DNA from: a virus
DNA: 37,082 nucleotides
IMG/VR virus record: IMGVR_UViG_3300031455_000004
Location: 1-37,082 of that record
Direction: 5' to 3' (one strand)
Shown: piece by piece, positions 16,591-23,344 of the stretch
Position numbering within the stretch: position 1 is the stretch's first letter
How the letters are laid out: each line of letters begins with the position of its first letter
Program-made: the position numbers and the translations under genes
Notes under the pieces: generated by a model
The model's database searches: none
What the model saw: the letters and a program-made list of their open reading frames with translations, nothing else
Told to the model about the DNA's origin: nothing

Positions 16591-16800
16591 TCAATCGTCC
16601 GCCCACAAGGGAACGGTGAAGTAGTACGTCGAGCCGATCTTCACGAGGATCACGCCCGTCCCGTTGGGAACGTCCTCGCCGCTGTCGATGTTTAGGCACG
16701 TCGCCGACACCGTGGGCGGAACGCCGCCGACAATGTTGATGACGTACGACGCCCCGGAACCCGAAGCGATGTTGCCCGCAAATCCGTTCGGTGCCGCCAT
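16591..16800 (-). CDS. Small structural protein related to the C-terminus of its neighbour
   Basis: A 69-aa protein from ATG 16800, one base after the stop of the preceding gene. Its last 25 residues (GVILVKIGSTYYFTVP) resemble the end of the protein at 16802-17374 (VLTVKIGGVYYMPP), and SGSGASYVINIVGG resembles SAGATYTVAALPTG there. This suggests a duplicated small beta domain. No family name recognised. Tail or appendage context. Confidence 0.6.
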   Translation of the reverse strand: MAAPNGFAGNIASGSGASYVINIVGGVPPTVSATCLNIDSGEDVPNGTGVILVKIGSTYYFTVPLWADD

Positions 16801-16801
16801 G

Positions 16802-17374
16802 TCACACCCCCGGAGGCATGTAGTACACTCCGCCGATCTTCACCGTCAGCACGGCCTGCGCGTCGGGAACCGGCGTCGGGCCGAGGTTCACGACCGTTCG
16901 CGTCCCCGTGGGCAATGCGGCCACCGTGTACGTCGCCCCCGCGGACGTGATCGCACCGGCCCCCAGGTTCGCCACGTCGTCGTCTTCCTCCACGTTCGAC
17001 ACGTTGCGGTTCTGCGAGACGCCCGATCCGCCGATCACCACCAGCCGGCCCGGATTCCGCGCCCCGTCCGAAGGGTCCAGGATGAAGTCTTCCAGGTCGA
17101 ACGGCGGCGTGACGCCCGTGGCCAGGTTCACCGGGTCCGTCGTGACGATGATCGCCAGGTGTTGAATCTCATTGATCCCGTTCACCGTCTCGTCGATCAG
17201 CTTCGACAGCCCCGGCCGGCTACCGCCCCGCGAACGATCCGCGTCCGGCTCGAAGGCCCGCACGTTGACGCCGGCAGGAGCCGTGCCGCCCGGCTGACGC
17301 CCGTATTCGCACGAAACGTCGATCCCCCGCACGGGGAACAGCCCTTCCAGGAATGACGGCTTCTTGTCCGGCAT
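16802..17374 (-). CDS. Structural protein sharing the N-terminal module of the nozzle-like gene
   Basis: A 190-aa protein from ATG 17374 (a GTG lies one codon upstream), preceded by GGGAGC. Residues about 20-55 (GVNVRAFEPDADRSRGGSRPGLSKL, in parts) match the head of the nozzle-like protein at 13818-15476. The C-terminal part matches the 69-aa neighbour. It looks like a truncated or specialised paralogue that plugs into the same partner. Exact function unknown. Confidence 0.65.
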   Translation of the reverse strand: MPDKKPSFLEGLFPVRGIDVSCEYGRQPGGTAPAGVNVRAFEPDADRSRGGSRPGLSKLIDETVNGINEIQHLAIIVTTDPVNLATGVTPPFDLEDFILDPSDGARNPGRLVVIGGSGVSQNRNVSNVEEDDDVANLGAGAITSAGATYTVAALPTGTRTVVNLGPTPVPDAQAVLTVKIGGVYYMPPGV

Positions 17375-17389
17375 CACCGCTCCCGTTTA

Positions 17390-17405
17390 GTGGGGAATTC
17401 CCCAC
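17390..17405. repeat. 16-bp palindrome 5 nt after a stop codon
   Basis: Exact copy. Sense order: TAA of the 176-aa gene, GGTTA, palindrome, then the next start 15 nt on. Outer TTA/TAA flanks extend the symmetry to 22 bp. Confidence 0.98.
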
Positions 17406-17410
17406 TAACC

Positions 17411-17938
17411 TTACTGCCGCTTGTAAGCCGCGTTCCACGACGCCGTCGAGGAGTTGAGATCGCCTTCCACCGCAATCATGCCGTGGCCGAGGGTGTCCAC
17501 CAGGGCCGAAGCCCCCCGCAAGTCGTTGGCCGGCGAGACGAGCGACACCGTCACGTCGTCGTTGCCGTAGGTCAACTCGATCGTGTCCGCTTCGAAGTCG
17601 GCCGCTTCGATCATGCACCCGGCCGCTCCCGCGTTGTTGCCCAGGGTAATCGACAGTTCGCACAGCAAGGCGAACTCATACGAGACCCGCCGCGTCGTCG
17701 GGTTCACCCATTCGGCGATGCCCCAGATACGGGCCAGGAAGCCCTCGTTCGCGGCGTCGGTCCCAAAGAACTTGAAGAGGAGCGCGTTGCAGGTTGTGCC
17801 GCCGTCCGAGTTCAGGTCGATGTACCGCGCCCCGGACGGCTTCGTGAGCGTGGGAGCGGAGAACGTGGCGGCAAACGACCCGGTGAGGTTCGTCGGCGAG
17901 AGCTTCGTCCAGCCCGCCCGCAGGGTTTCCATTTGCAT
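17411..17938 (-). CDS. Hypothetical structural protein
   Basis: A 176-aa protein. ATG 17938 (MQMETLRAG) is chosen over 18019 because the region between holds a promoter and stem-loop; the ribosome site is weak (GGGGG). Beta-rich: SGARYIDLNSDGGTTCNALLFKFFG, TIELTYGNDDVTVSLV. It has the look of a compact tail or decoration protein. No family recognised. Probably the first gene transcribed from the internal promoter just upstream. Confidence 0.6.
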   Translation of the reverse strand: MQMETLRAGWTKLSPTNLTGSFAATFSAPTLTKPSGARYIDLNSDGGTTCNALLFKFFGTDAANEGFLARIWGIAEWVNPTTRRVSYEFALLCELSITLGNNAGAAGCMIEAADFEADTIELTYGNDDVTVSLVSPANDLRGASALVDTLGHGMIAVEGDLNSSTASWNAAYKRQ

Positions 17939-17959
17939 CGGTGAGGCCCCCAAAGGAAA

Positions 17960-17988
17960 CGTCCACCGGGGGAATACCCCGATGGACG
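17960..17988 (-). promoter_or_regulatory. RNA stem-loop in a 5' leader
   Basis: On the minus strand CGTCCATCGGGG and CCCCGGTGGACG pair over 12 positions including one G-U wobble, with a UAUUC loop. It starts a few bases after the predicted -10 box, so it would be at the very 5' end of the transcript, where stem-loops protect phage mRNAs. The following TTTCCTTT is too short for a convincing terminator. The loop area, GGGGAATACCCC on the plus strand, is one base off the central 12 bp of the dispersed palindrome. Confidence 0.55.
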
Positions 17989-17990
17989 CG

Positions 17991-18019
17991 ATTATAGGGC
18001 CAGGAACGGTTCGGGTCAC
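17991..18019 (-). promoter_or_regulatory. Sigma70-type promoter
   Basis: The minus strand reads GTGACC (18014-18019, 4 of 6 to TTGACA), a 17-bp spacer, then a perfect TATAAT (17991-17996). The -35 overlaps the stop of the 139-aa gene. It would drive the 176-aa gene and the tail block downstream in a host-type manner. In this GC-rich DNA a perfect -10 with ideal spacing is uncommon. Confidence 0.5.
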
Positions 18020-18435
18020 ACGGTCGGCTTCGGCTCGAAGAAGAACAGCTTAAGGAACGGCATCAGCTTCTCGACGAGCGCCAGCAGCCGGTCGATCCGC
18101 GATCCTTCCGTCAGCGAGCCGCCGGCGCCCGACTCGACGAACCGCGGCCGCTCCGCCTTCACCATCTGCTCGATCTGGTCAAGCTCCGTGCAAATGCTGC
18201 CCTTGCACGCCGCCAGCTTCGTCGGATTGCCGACCGTGGGGTGGACGTAGGCGGTAATCAACTCGCCGATCCCCAGCGCGATCGCGCCAAGGTCACTCAC
18301 CACGTCGTCGAGCTTGGAGGTCTCACCCTGAATCAACATGGTCAGGTCCGAGCGGAACCGGCTCAGGATGACGCCGAACTCTTCCATCGTGGTTTCCATC
18401 ACCGGGGGAGCTTCCGGCTTCTTCGGGGTGGCCAT
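18016..18435 (-). CDS. Hypothetical helical protein with hydrophobic C-terminus
   Basis: A 139-aa protein from ATG 18435, with GAGGAAC upstream; the longer frame to 18489 lacks a ribosome site. Helices dominate (FGVILSRFRSDLTMLIQGE, KLDDVVSDLGAIALGIGELI). It ends with a short hydrophobic patch (LVEKLMPFLKLFFFEP). It is next to the putative lysis group, so a membrane-associated accessory is possible, but the hydrophobic stretch is short for a membrane helix. No family recognised. Confidence 0.6.
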   Translation of the reverse strand: MATPKKPEAPPVMETTMEEFGVILSRFRSDLTMLIQGETSKLDDVVSDLGAIALGIGELITAYVHPTVGNPTKLAACKGSICTELDQIEQMVKAERPRFVESGAGGSLTEGSRIDRLLALVEKLMPFLKLFFFEPKPTV

Positions 18436-18553
18436 GCGTTCCTCGTGTAAGTCCCGGCCAGGCGCGTCACTCGAAAGCGGTTCGGGCATACCACTACCCA
18501 GAGTCGCGAACGGGTGTTCCTGGACGGGATGGTTGATTGGGACGACGTACAGA

Positions 18554-18622
18554 CTACAGGATTGCCACGGCCGAGGAAAGCGCGGCGGTGAGCAACAGAA
18601 CGGTCCAGCGAAGCATCTTCAT
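18554..18622 (-). CDS. 22-aa signal-peptide-like micro-ORF
   Basis: ATG 18622 is preceded by GGAGGG at ideal spacing, and the frame ends at TAG 18554-18556. The peptide MKMLRWTVLLLTAALSSAVA plus IL is nearly all signal peptide: basic start, hydrophobic core, and an AVA cleavage-like end, with nothing after it. It lies 50 bp downstream of the papain-like gene. It could be a tiny membrane peptide helping lysis, or the remnant of a secreted protein whose body was lost. Confidence 0.45.
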   Translation of the reverse strand: MKMLRWTVLLLTAALSSAVAIL

Positions 18623-18671
18623 GGTGAACCCTCCATACGGACGAGCCGAGCGAGGGAGAACACTCATGCAA

Positions 18672-19478
18672 TTACGCTGCCACGCCGATCGTGGCCACGC
18701 AACCCATCGGCCGCGGGTGCGCCTTGAGGTTGATCGAGTACCATCCCCGATCGCCCCAGCCCATGCCCCACGAGTTCGGACCGTTGACGGTGTAAACGCC
18801 GCTCTCCAGCCGTTCGATGTCGCAGCCGAGGACCGAGTGGCCCCAGAACTGCCAATCCATGTCCACCGGGTTCCCGGTGAGAAGCAGCGTCCACCAAATC
18901 TTCTCGGACATCGTCTGATCCCAGACCTGCGCGTTCAGATCGACCACGTCTTCGGTGACGATGTACTGCTTGGCGTTCTCCCACGCCGCCGGAGTGTCGT
19001 ACTCCCGCGACATGGACTTCTCCTTCCAGTGCATCACGTCCGGGCAGCCCTCCTTGCGGAAGAAGGCGTGAGCGAGTGCCGCCCAACCGCCCTCGTCCCG
19101 GAAGTTCTTGATCTTGCACGCCACCGCGTGAGCCGAGAGACGGGGAACTCCACGCCCGCTGAGCATATGCCGGACCATGACCGCCTGCGCCTCGTCGTAG
19201 GCCCAGCAGAAGCCTTGCCCGTTCTGATCGAGCACTTGGAAGTTGTTGGCGTCGGCCACGTCGCGGATGCGGGCCTTCTTCGCCTTCTTCTCCGCGATCC
19301 AGGCGTCGATCCCCGACCAGTCCCAGCGGTCCACAATGTCGAGGACCTTCACCTGAGCCGGCGTCCCGAAGAAGTCGGCCGGCTGCACCGTGAAGTCGCG
19401 GGAGATCGTGCCGCAGGGATGCGACTTCGGGAACAGCACGTCGTTGGGCGTCGAGTCGTCAATGACGAGCGGGGGCAT
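18672..19478 (-). CDS. Papain-like cysteine protease (peptidase C1 fold)
   Basis: A 268-aa protein from ATG 19478 with GAGGTG upstream. The papain signature is complete: Gln85 (oxyanion hole) six residues before Cys91 in QNGQGFCWAY, as in papain; His214 in WGHSVLGCD; Asn235 in PNSWGMGWGDRGWYSI. There is no obvious signal peptide or propeptide. The family cleaves proteins. In the group with a membrane protein and a secreted protein, and with no other lytic enzyme visible in the window, it could act as a protein-cell-wall-degrading lysis enzyme or a virion maturation protease. The fold call is firm; the role is inferred. Confidence 0.85.
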   Translation of the reverse strand: MPPLVIDDSTPNDVLFPKSHPCGTISRDFTVQPADFFGTPAQVKVLDIVDRWDWSGIDAWIAEKKAKKARIRDVADANNFQVLDQNGQGFCWAYDEAQAVMVRHMLSGRGVPRLSAHAVACKIKNFRDEGGWAALAHAFFRKEGCPDVMHWKEKSMSREYDTPAAWENAKQYIVTEDVVDLNAQVWDQTMSEKIWWTLLLTGNPVDMDWQFWGHSVLGCDIERLESGVYTVNGPNSWGMGWGDRGWYSINLKAHPRPMGCVATIGVAA

Positions 19479-19502
19479 GAGGAAACACCTCGTGTAGGGT
19501 TA

Positions 19503-19518
19503 GTGGGGAATTCCCCAC
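19503..19518. repeat. 16-bp palindrome 4 nt after a stop codon
   Basis: Exact copy. Sense order: TGA of the secreted-protein gene, CCCG, palindrome, then the protease start 25 nt on. Confidence 0.98.
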
Positions 19519-19522
19519 CGGG

Positions 19523-20374
19523 TCAGGGACAGACCGTGACGAGCCGGCCGCGGAAGTCGCGGTATGTCGTGCAACTCGGGGCGCTGCCGCGCATCGACGA
19601 GGGGAACGTGAAGTACGACGAGGCCGGCACCGTTGCCGTCGGCATAACCAACACCGGCGGAGCGTGGGGCACGTCCAGACTGGCCCGCGCCGCCGGCACC
19701 GTCTTCGCGATCGCGTTCTTCACGTCCTGCACCGTGTTGAGCGGACCCTCATAACCCAGCTTCCCCTTGCCGGCCATGATCCACGGGTACGACGTGGGCA
19801 GCCGTTGCATCGCCGAGGCCCAGACCGCATCCTTCGACGCCTGCCCCTTCGGCCAGATGCGATAGTTCCCTTCCCCGCAGAAGGCCCGGATCGCTTCCCG
19901 CGTCTCTTGCCCGTCCTTCGCAATCGTCTGCTCCAGCGTGAGCGCCGGCCCGAACGGGTCCCAGAGGATGAGCACGTGGGGGAGATCGTCGGTGAACGGG
20001 TTCGTCCGCACCGCCGGGTCCGGCGTGGGACCGGGATCAGGCCCAGGACCGGGGCCCGGGTCCGGCTTGCCGTCCGCCGGCAGGATCGTGAACGTCACGT
20101 CGAACGGCTCGACACCGCTCTTGCGCGCTTCGAAATCCACCCAAAAGTCCTGGCCGGTGAACTTGTACACACCCGGCTTGCCCGCCACGTACCACGTGCT
20201 GGCCGTCTGCTTCACGTCGAGCCCCGGCGGCGGGGTGACGATCAGGCTTCCCTTCGCCTTGACCTGAAACTCGGCGATCGTGTCCCGCTTGAACTCAGCG
20301 GGGCCAGTGATCGGGCCGGCGTATACCGCCGCCGCCACCCAGATCAGCATCAGGCAGCATTGAATCCGACGCAT
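19523..20374 (-). CDS. Secreted protein with signal peptide and Pro-Gly-Asp linker
   Basis: A 283-aa protein from ATG 20374 with GGAGA upstream; the upstream extension in frame has no ribosome site. MRRIQCCLMLIWVAAAVYA is a signal peptide with a cleavage-like VYA. A beta domain follows (about 20-105), then a linker of PDPGPGP type, then an alpha/beta domain (about 130-283) with LPHVLILWDPFG and PWIMAGKGKLGYEGP, which loosely recalls thioredoxin-like folds but lacks a CxxC. Exported by the host. Adjacent to the protease and the TM protein; a lysis, envelope or exclusion role is possible. Style resembles planctomycete secreted proteins. Confidence 0.65.
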   Translation of the reverse strand: MRRIQCCLMLIWVAAAVYAGPITGPAEFKRDTIAEFQVKAKGSLIVTPPPGLDVKQTASTWYVAGKPGVYKFTGQDFWVDFEARKSGVEPFDVTFTILPADGKPDPGPGPGPDPGPTPDPAVRTNPFTDDLPHVLILWDPFGPALTLEQTIAKDGQETREAIRAFCGEGNYRIWPKGQASKDAVWASAMQRLPTSYPWIMAGKGKLGYEGPLNTVQDVKNAIAKTVPAARASLDVPHAPPVLVMPTATVPASSYFTFPSSMRGSAPSCTTYRDFRGRLVTVCP

Positions 20375-20424
20375 GAGATTCTCCGGTTTGATGAAGGTGA
20401 CCACACTCTCAGGCCGCACACGGG

Positions 20425-20802
20425 CTACTCCTTCTTCTGACGGTCCATCTGCCGAGCCCATTCTTCCAAAATCTTCGCGATGCGGTCCAGCCGGGCGTTC
20501 GACTCGTCGGCGTGCTTCCACGACTCGACCTTGTCCCGTGCCCGCATTTCCCACGCACGCGCCTCACGGTCCTTGAGTTCCTTGAAGATCTCGCCTTGCT
20601 GCTTGCGGCTCGCTTCGGCGTCGATCGCCGCTTGAGCCCGATTCGACTGGGCCGTATCCCGCATATCGCTGAACGCCCACACGCTGAATCCCAGAACGAC
20701 AGAGAACGCGGTCATTTCCTTGCCGTTCTGAATCATCCACTTCCCGAGGGCAATCAGCGGGTTCGTGTTGAACTCGCCGACAGCTTCCTTGTTGTCCGGC
20801 AT
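20425..20802 (-). CDS. Membrane protein with TM helix and long coiled coil (holin- or inner-spanin-like)
   Basis: A 125-aa protein from ATG 20802 (a GTG sits one codon upstream), with GAGGATCG before it. One hydrophobic helix near residues 29-46 (MTAFSVVLGFSVWAF) is followed by about 75 residues of charged helix (RKQQGEIFKELKDREARAWEMRARDK). This topology fits an inner-membrane spanin subunit or a small holin-like anchor. It lies immediately before the secreted protein and papain-like protease in the transcript, supporting a lysis group. No sequence family match is claimed. Confidence 0.6.
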   Translation of the reverse strand: MPDNKEAVGEFNTNPLIALGKWMIQNGKEMTAFSVVLGFSVWAFSDMRDTAQSNRAQAAIDAEASRKQQGEIFKELKDREARAWEMRARDKVESWKHADESNARLDRIAKILEEWARQMDRQKKE

Positions 20803-20826
20803 CACTCGATCCTCACAGGGCGTTTA

Positions 20827-20842
20827 GTGGGGAATTCCCCAC
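20827..20842. repeat. 16-bp palindrome in an intergenic gap
   Basis: Exact copy 44 nt after the stop of the decoration-like gene and 24 nt before the TM-protein start. Flanks TTTA and CAA. Confidence 0.98.
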
Positions 20843-20886
20843 CAACTGGGGCCACTGTATCAATCGAATTCCGACGCCCGAACCTG

Positions 20887-21648
20887 TCAATAACCCCACA
20901 ACTGGATCAGGAACTTCCCGGCCGTGTACGTCGCCGCTGTGCCCGCCTCACCACCCGTCAGATACAGGTACTTGTTCGCCGAGGCCGCAAAGTCCGCAAG
21001 GGCAACCGTCAACCCCGCAGTCCAGGCCCCGCCCGAGGTAACGAGGACGATTTCCGTCAACGTGTCCACCGCCGCGTCGAACACGCCCGTCCCTTCCGTG
21101 GCGTAGTAAAGGTCGATGTCGTCCGCACCGCCGGCCGGAACCTCCAGGCACGTCATCGTGCCGCCGAGAATCGTCCCGTTCACCGCCGCGGTAATCTGTC
21201 CCAGGTGCGCCGGTCCAGCCCCGACGCCGATAATGTCCAGGTCCGTCGTCGAGGACGCCAGGCCGGTCAAGTCGATCAAGATGGACGTGAGGTAAATCCC
21301 GCCCGAGAGTTGCACCCGGTTCTTGTAGATCGTCCCCGTGCCCGTCGTGATGCCCGTGCCGGCGCCGGTCGGGAGAACCTGAACGTCGAGCGTGTTCAGG
21401 TCCGCCGCCGAGGCCGTCAGCGAGGCGATGTTCGCCGCCACGTTGAAGTCGGCCGAGAGGTTCGTCCCCTCATTCACGTAGAACACCGTCCCCACGCCGC
21501 CGTCCAGCCGCGTGTACTGGCAGCCCGGCGCGTACCCGGCGTCGCCGTCCGAGGGCGGAGCGCCGTTGCGGGTCAGCTTGGAGATTCCGACACCCGGAAT
21601 GCGTTCCAGGACGCCATCGGCCGAGTGCAGAGTGTGGGCAGCGCTCAT
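20887..21648 (-). CDS. Virion decoration/fibre-like protein
   Basis: A 253-aa protein from ATG 21648, overlapping the previous stop by one base (TGATG), with GGGGAG upstream. Beta-rich with many Gly/Thr/Ala turns (TASAADLNTLDVQVLPTGAGTG, in parts; GTIYKNRVQLSGGIYLTSILIDLTG; HLGQITAAVNGTI). It resembles a structural protein I have seen next to capsid genes of marine podoviruses, with the same AHLGQITAAVNGT, TATYTAGKFLI and LYYATEGTGV elements. Role in the virion is likely; its exact place is uncertain. Confidence 0.65.
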   Translation of the reverse strand: MSAAHTLHSADGVLERIPGVGISKLTRNGAPPSDGDAGYAPGCQYTRLDGGVGTVFYVNEGTNLSADFNVAANIASLTASAADLNTLDVQVLPTGAGTGITTGTGTIYKNRVQLSGGIYLTSILIDLTGLASSTTDLDIIGVGAGPAHLGQITAAVNGTILGGTMTCLEVPAGGADDIDLYYATEGTGVFDAAVDTLTEIVLVTSGGAWTAGLTVALADFAASANKYLYLTGGEAGTAATYTAGKFLIQLWGY

Positions 21649-22463
21649 CAATAACTCCCCATAGGTAAGCCGTTGTAGGTCACAGGTTGCCAGTAGTCGG
21701 CGAACCACCGACTCCCGCTCTCCAGTGCATCCGATAGGTCGGCATTGTAGCCAATCACGTGCGGCTTGTGCGAACGGTCCCGCGAGATCGACGCCGCCAG
21801 GAGTTCAAAGAACTTCTGCGTGTGGGGTCCGTTCATCTGATCGTCGTAACGCTCCTCGGCCACCCGCAGGCAGCTTTCGAGGATCGTTTCGGAGTGCTCC
21901 TGCCCGCCGTAAGCGTAAGGGAAAGCGTCGGTCAGGCACTCGGGCAAGAGGTTGTATTGGAACCGGAAGGTGTACGCCTGATCCGGCGTCGGATAGATGA
22001 GCAGTTCACGCCGCGGTCCGTCCGTGTGCGTCGTCCCCTTCACCGGCCGATCCGCGGCGTACAGAGGCCGGCCGCTGACGGACGGATTCTGAGCGTACAT
22101 CTCGCGAAGCCGGGCCTCATTGATGATTTCCAGGGGGACGTAGATCGTGGAGTCGCCGGACACCGTCAGCTTGGAAACGAACCCGCCGAAGTCGATCGGC
22201 AGGGGCACCGCGTCCGTGGACGTGGGGATCGTGAGGCTTCCCACCGGCGTCAGGAACGTCCACTGGTACGTTTCCATCCCGCCCTGCGGCGTCGGCGGGG
22301 GCCAGTAGAAGTTCCGGCAGCCCGAGTCCACGCAGTCCTTGAGGACCCGCTCTTGCTTCTTGTTCCACAGCTTGTCCTCGTTCGCCGGGCCGTCCCCCCA
22401 CCCGAAATATCTCGATGTGCCAACATAGAAATCGGACTTCCTTAGCGTCAGCGTGTTTTGCAT
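21648..22463 (-). CDS. Tail adaptor (T7 gp11 tail-tubular-A-like)
   Basis: A 271-aa protein from ATG 22463. It has the typical adaptor opening: RYFGWGDGP, then VLKDCVDSGCRNFYWPPP, then YQWTFLTPVGSLTIP and a DFGGF motif, followed by a helical C-terminus (HSETILESCLRVAEERYDD). These elements recur in the head-tail adaptor family that binds under the portal in short-tailed phages. It precedes the decoration-like gene by a one-base overlap. The HNH gene separates it from the capsid-accessory gene, which suggests the endonuclease inserted here. Confidence 0.75.
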   Translation of the reverse strand: MQNTLTLRKSDFYVGTSRYFGWGDGPANEDKLWNKKQERVLKDCVDSGCRNFYWPPPTPQGGMETYQWTFLTPVGSLTIPTSTDAVPLPIDFGGFVSKLTVSGDSTIYVPLEIINEARLREMYAQNPSVSGRPLYAADRPVKGTTHTDGPRRELLIYPTPDQAYTFRFQYNLLPECLTDAFPYAYGGQEHSETILESCLRVAEERYDDQMNGPHTQKFFELLAASISRDRSHKPHVIGYNADLSDALESGSRWFADYWQPVTYNGLPMGSY

Positions 22464-22506
22464 ATAACACCTGTGTGTCTTTCTTCTTTCATTTCACGGT
22501 GCCGTT

Positions 22507-23028
22507 ATGGATCGCCGCATCTGCACAATCTGCAAAGTGACCAAGCCTGATACCGATTTCCCCAAACATAAGCGATCACTTCGCGGACGGCTAAATCAAT
22601 GCAGCAAATGCCTCTACGTGAGACTCCAACAACAAGTGCCTGCTGAAACTCGCAGGGCCAAACGACGCGCTTACACGAAGACGCCAAGTGGAAAGCTCGC
22701 TGTCTCTCGCGGACTTAAACGATGGAGGATAAGTGAAAAAGGCAAGGCATGGTACAGTCGCCCCGAAGTTCGGAAGAAGATCAATCGTAAACTGGCCGCG
22801 TACCGACAACGCGAAAAGGCGAAGTGCTCCGCGCGTGATGCTGTGAAGTATCAGGTATCCAGAGGCAAGATGAAGTCCGCATCTCATTACCCATGTAAAG
22901 ACTGTGGGATCAAGGCATCGCAGTACCACCATCACAAGGGTTACGCTCCTGAGCACGTACTTGAAGTCATCCCTCTCTGCCGCAGATGTCATGTCATTCG
23001 CGATGGAATCGCCCCTGTCGATGTATAA
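22507..23028 (+). CDS. HNH endonuclease, probably homing type
   Basis: A 173-aa protein from ATG 22507 on the strand opposite to its neighbours. The N-terminus has CTIC (6-9) and CSKC (32-35), a zinc-finger-like pair. A very basic helical middle follows. The HNH domain is at about 128-165: PCKDC, HHH at 141-143, then PLCRRCH. HNH enzymes nick or cut DNA; free-standing ones in phages spread by homing. AT content is visibly higher than in the flanking genes, supporting separate origin. No strong ribosome site was seen. Confidence 0.85.
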   Translation: MDRRICTICKVTKPDTDFPKHKRSLRGRLNQCSKCLYVRLQQQVPAETRRAKRRAYTKTPSGKLAVSRGLKRWRISEKGKAWYSRPEVRKKINRKLAAYRQREKAKCSARDAVKYQVSRGKMKSASHYPCKDCGIKASQYHHHKGYAPEHVLEVIPLCRRCHVIRDGIAPVDV

Positions 23029-23344
23029 GTGCCGGCCTGCCGTGGATTGGGTTCACCCCGGCCGGCAAGGGTGCCATGCGCCGCGTGTTGTCGGCAAAGG
23101 CGTCCATGACCAAACGCCCCACCCAGACTCTCACGGCTTATCCCCACTCGACCGCGCCGGGGAAGCGCACCCAGCCGTCCAGGCCGTAGGCAGCCCGGAA
23201 ACCAAAAGACCCAGTGGGGAATTCCCCACCGGGCCGTTGCGGCTGCCTGTCCGTCCCTTGCGGGTGCCCGTTGCGGTCGGGCCGACTTTGGCATTTAAAG
23301 CAAACCCCGCTCCGCACTCAAAGGGTAAGAACTCACCGCATGGA
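23029..23344. other. Intergenic region after the HNH gene
   Basis: About 316 bp without a convincing gene. It holds one exact palindrome (23214-23229), a short GTCGGCCCGAC inverted repeat near 23277-23287, and small frames with no ribosome site or recognisable sequence. It is probably leader or non-coding DNA carried with the HNH insertion. Confidence 0.5.
23214..23229. repeat. 16-bp palindrome, non-coding copy
   Basis: Exact copy flanked by CCCA and CGGG, far from any stop codon, in the gap between the HNH gene and the capsid-accessory gene. Confidence 0.98.

Noticed and set aside
22986-23189. A small plus-strand frame after the HNH gene
   Set aside because: No ribosome site, atypical composition; the gap is better called non-coding.
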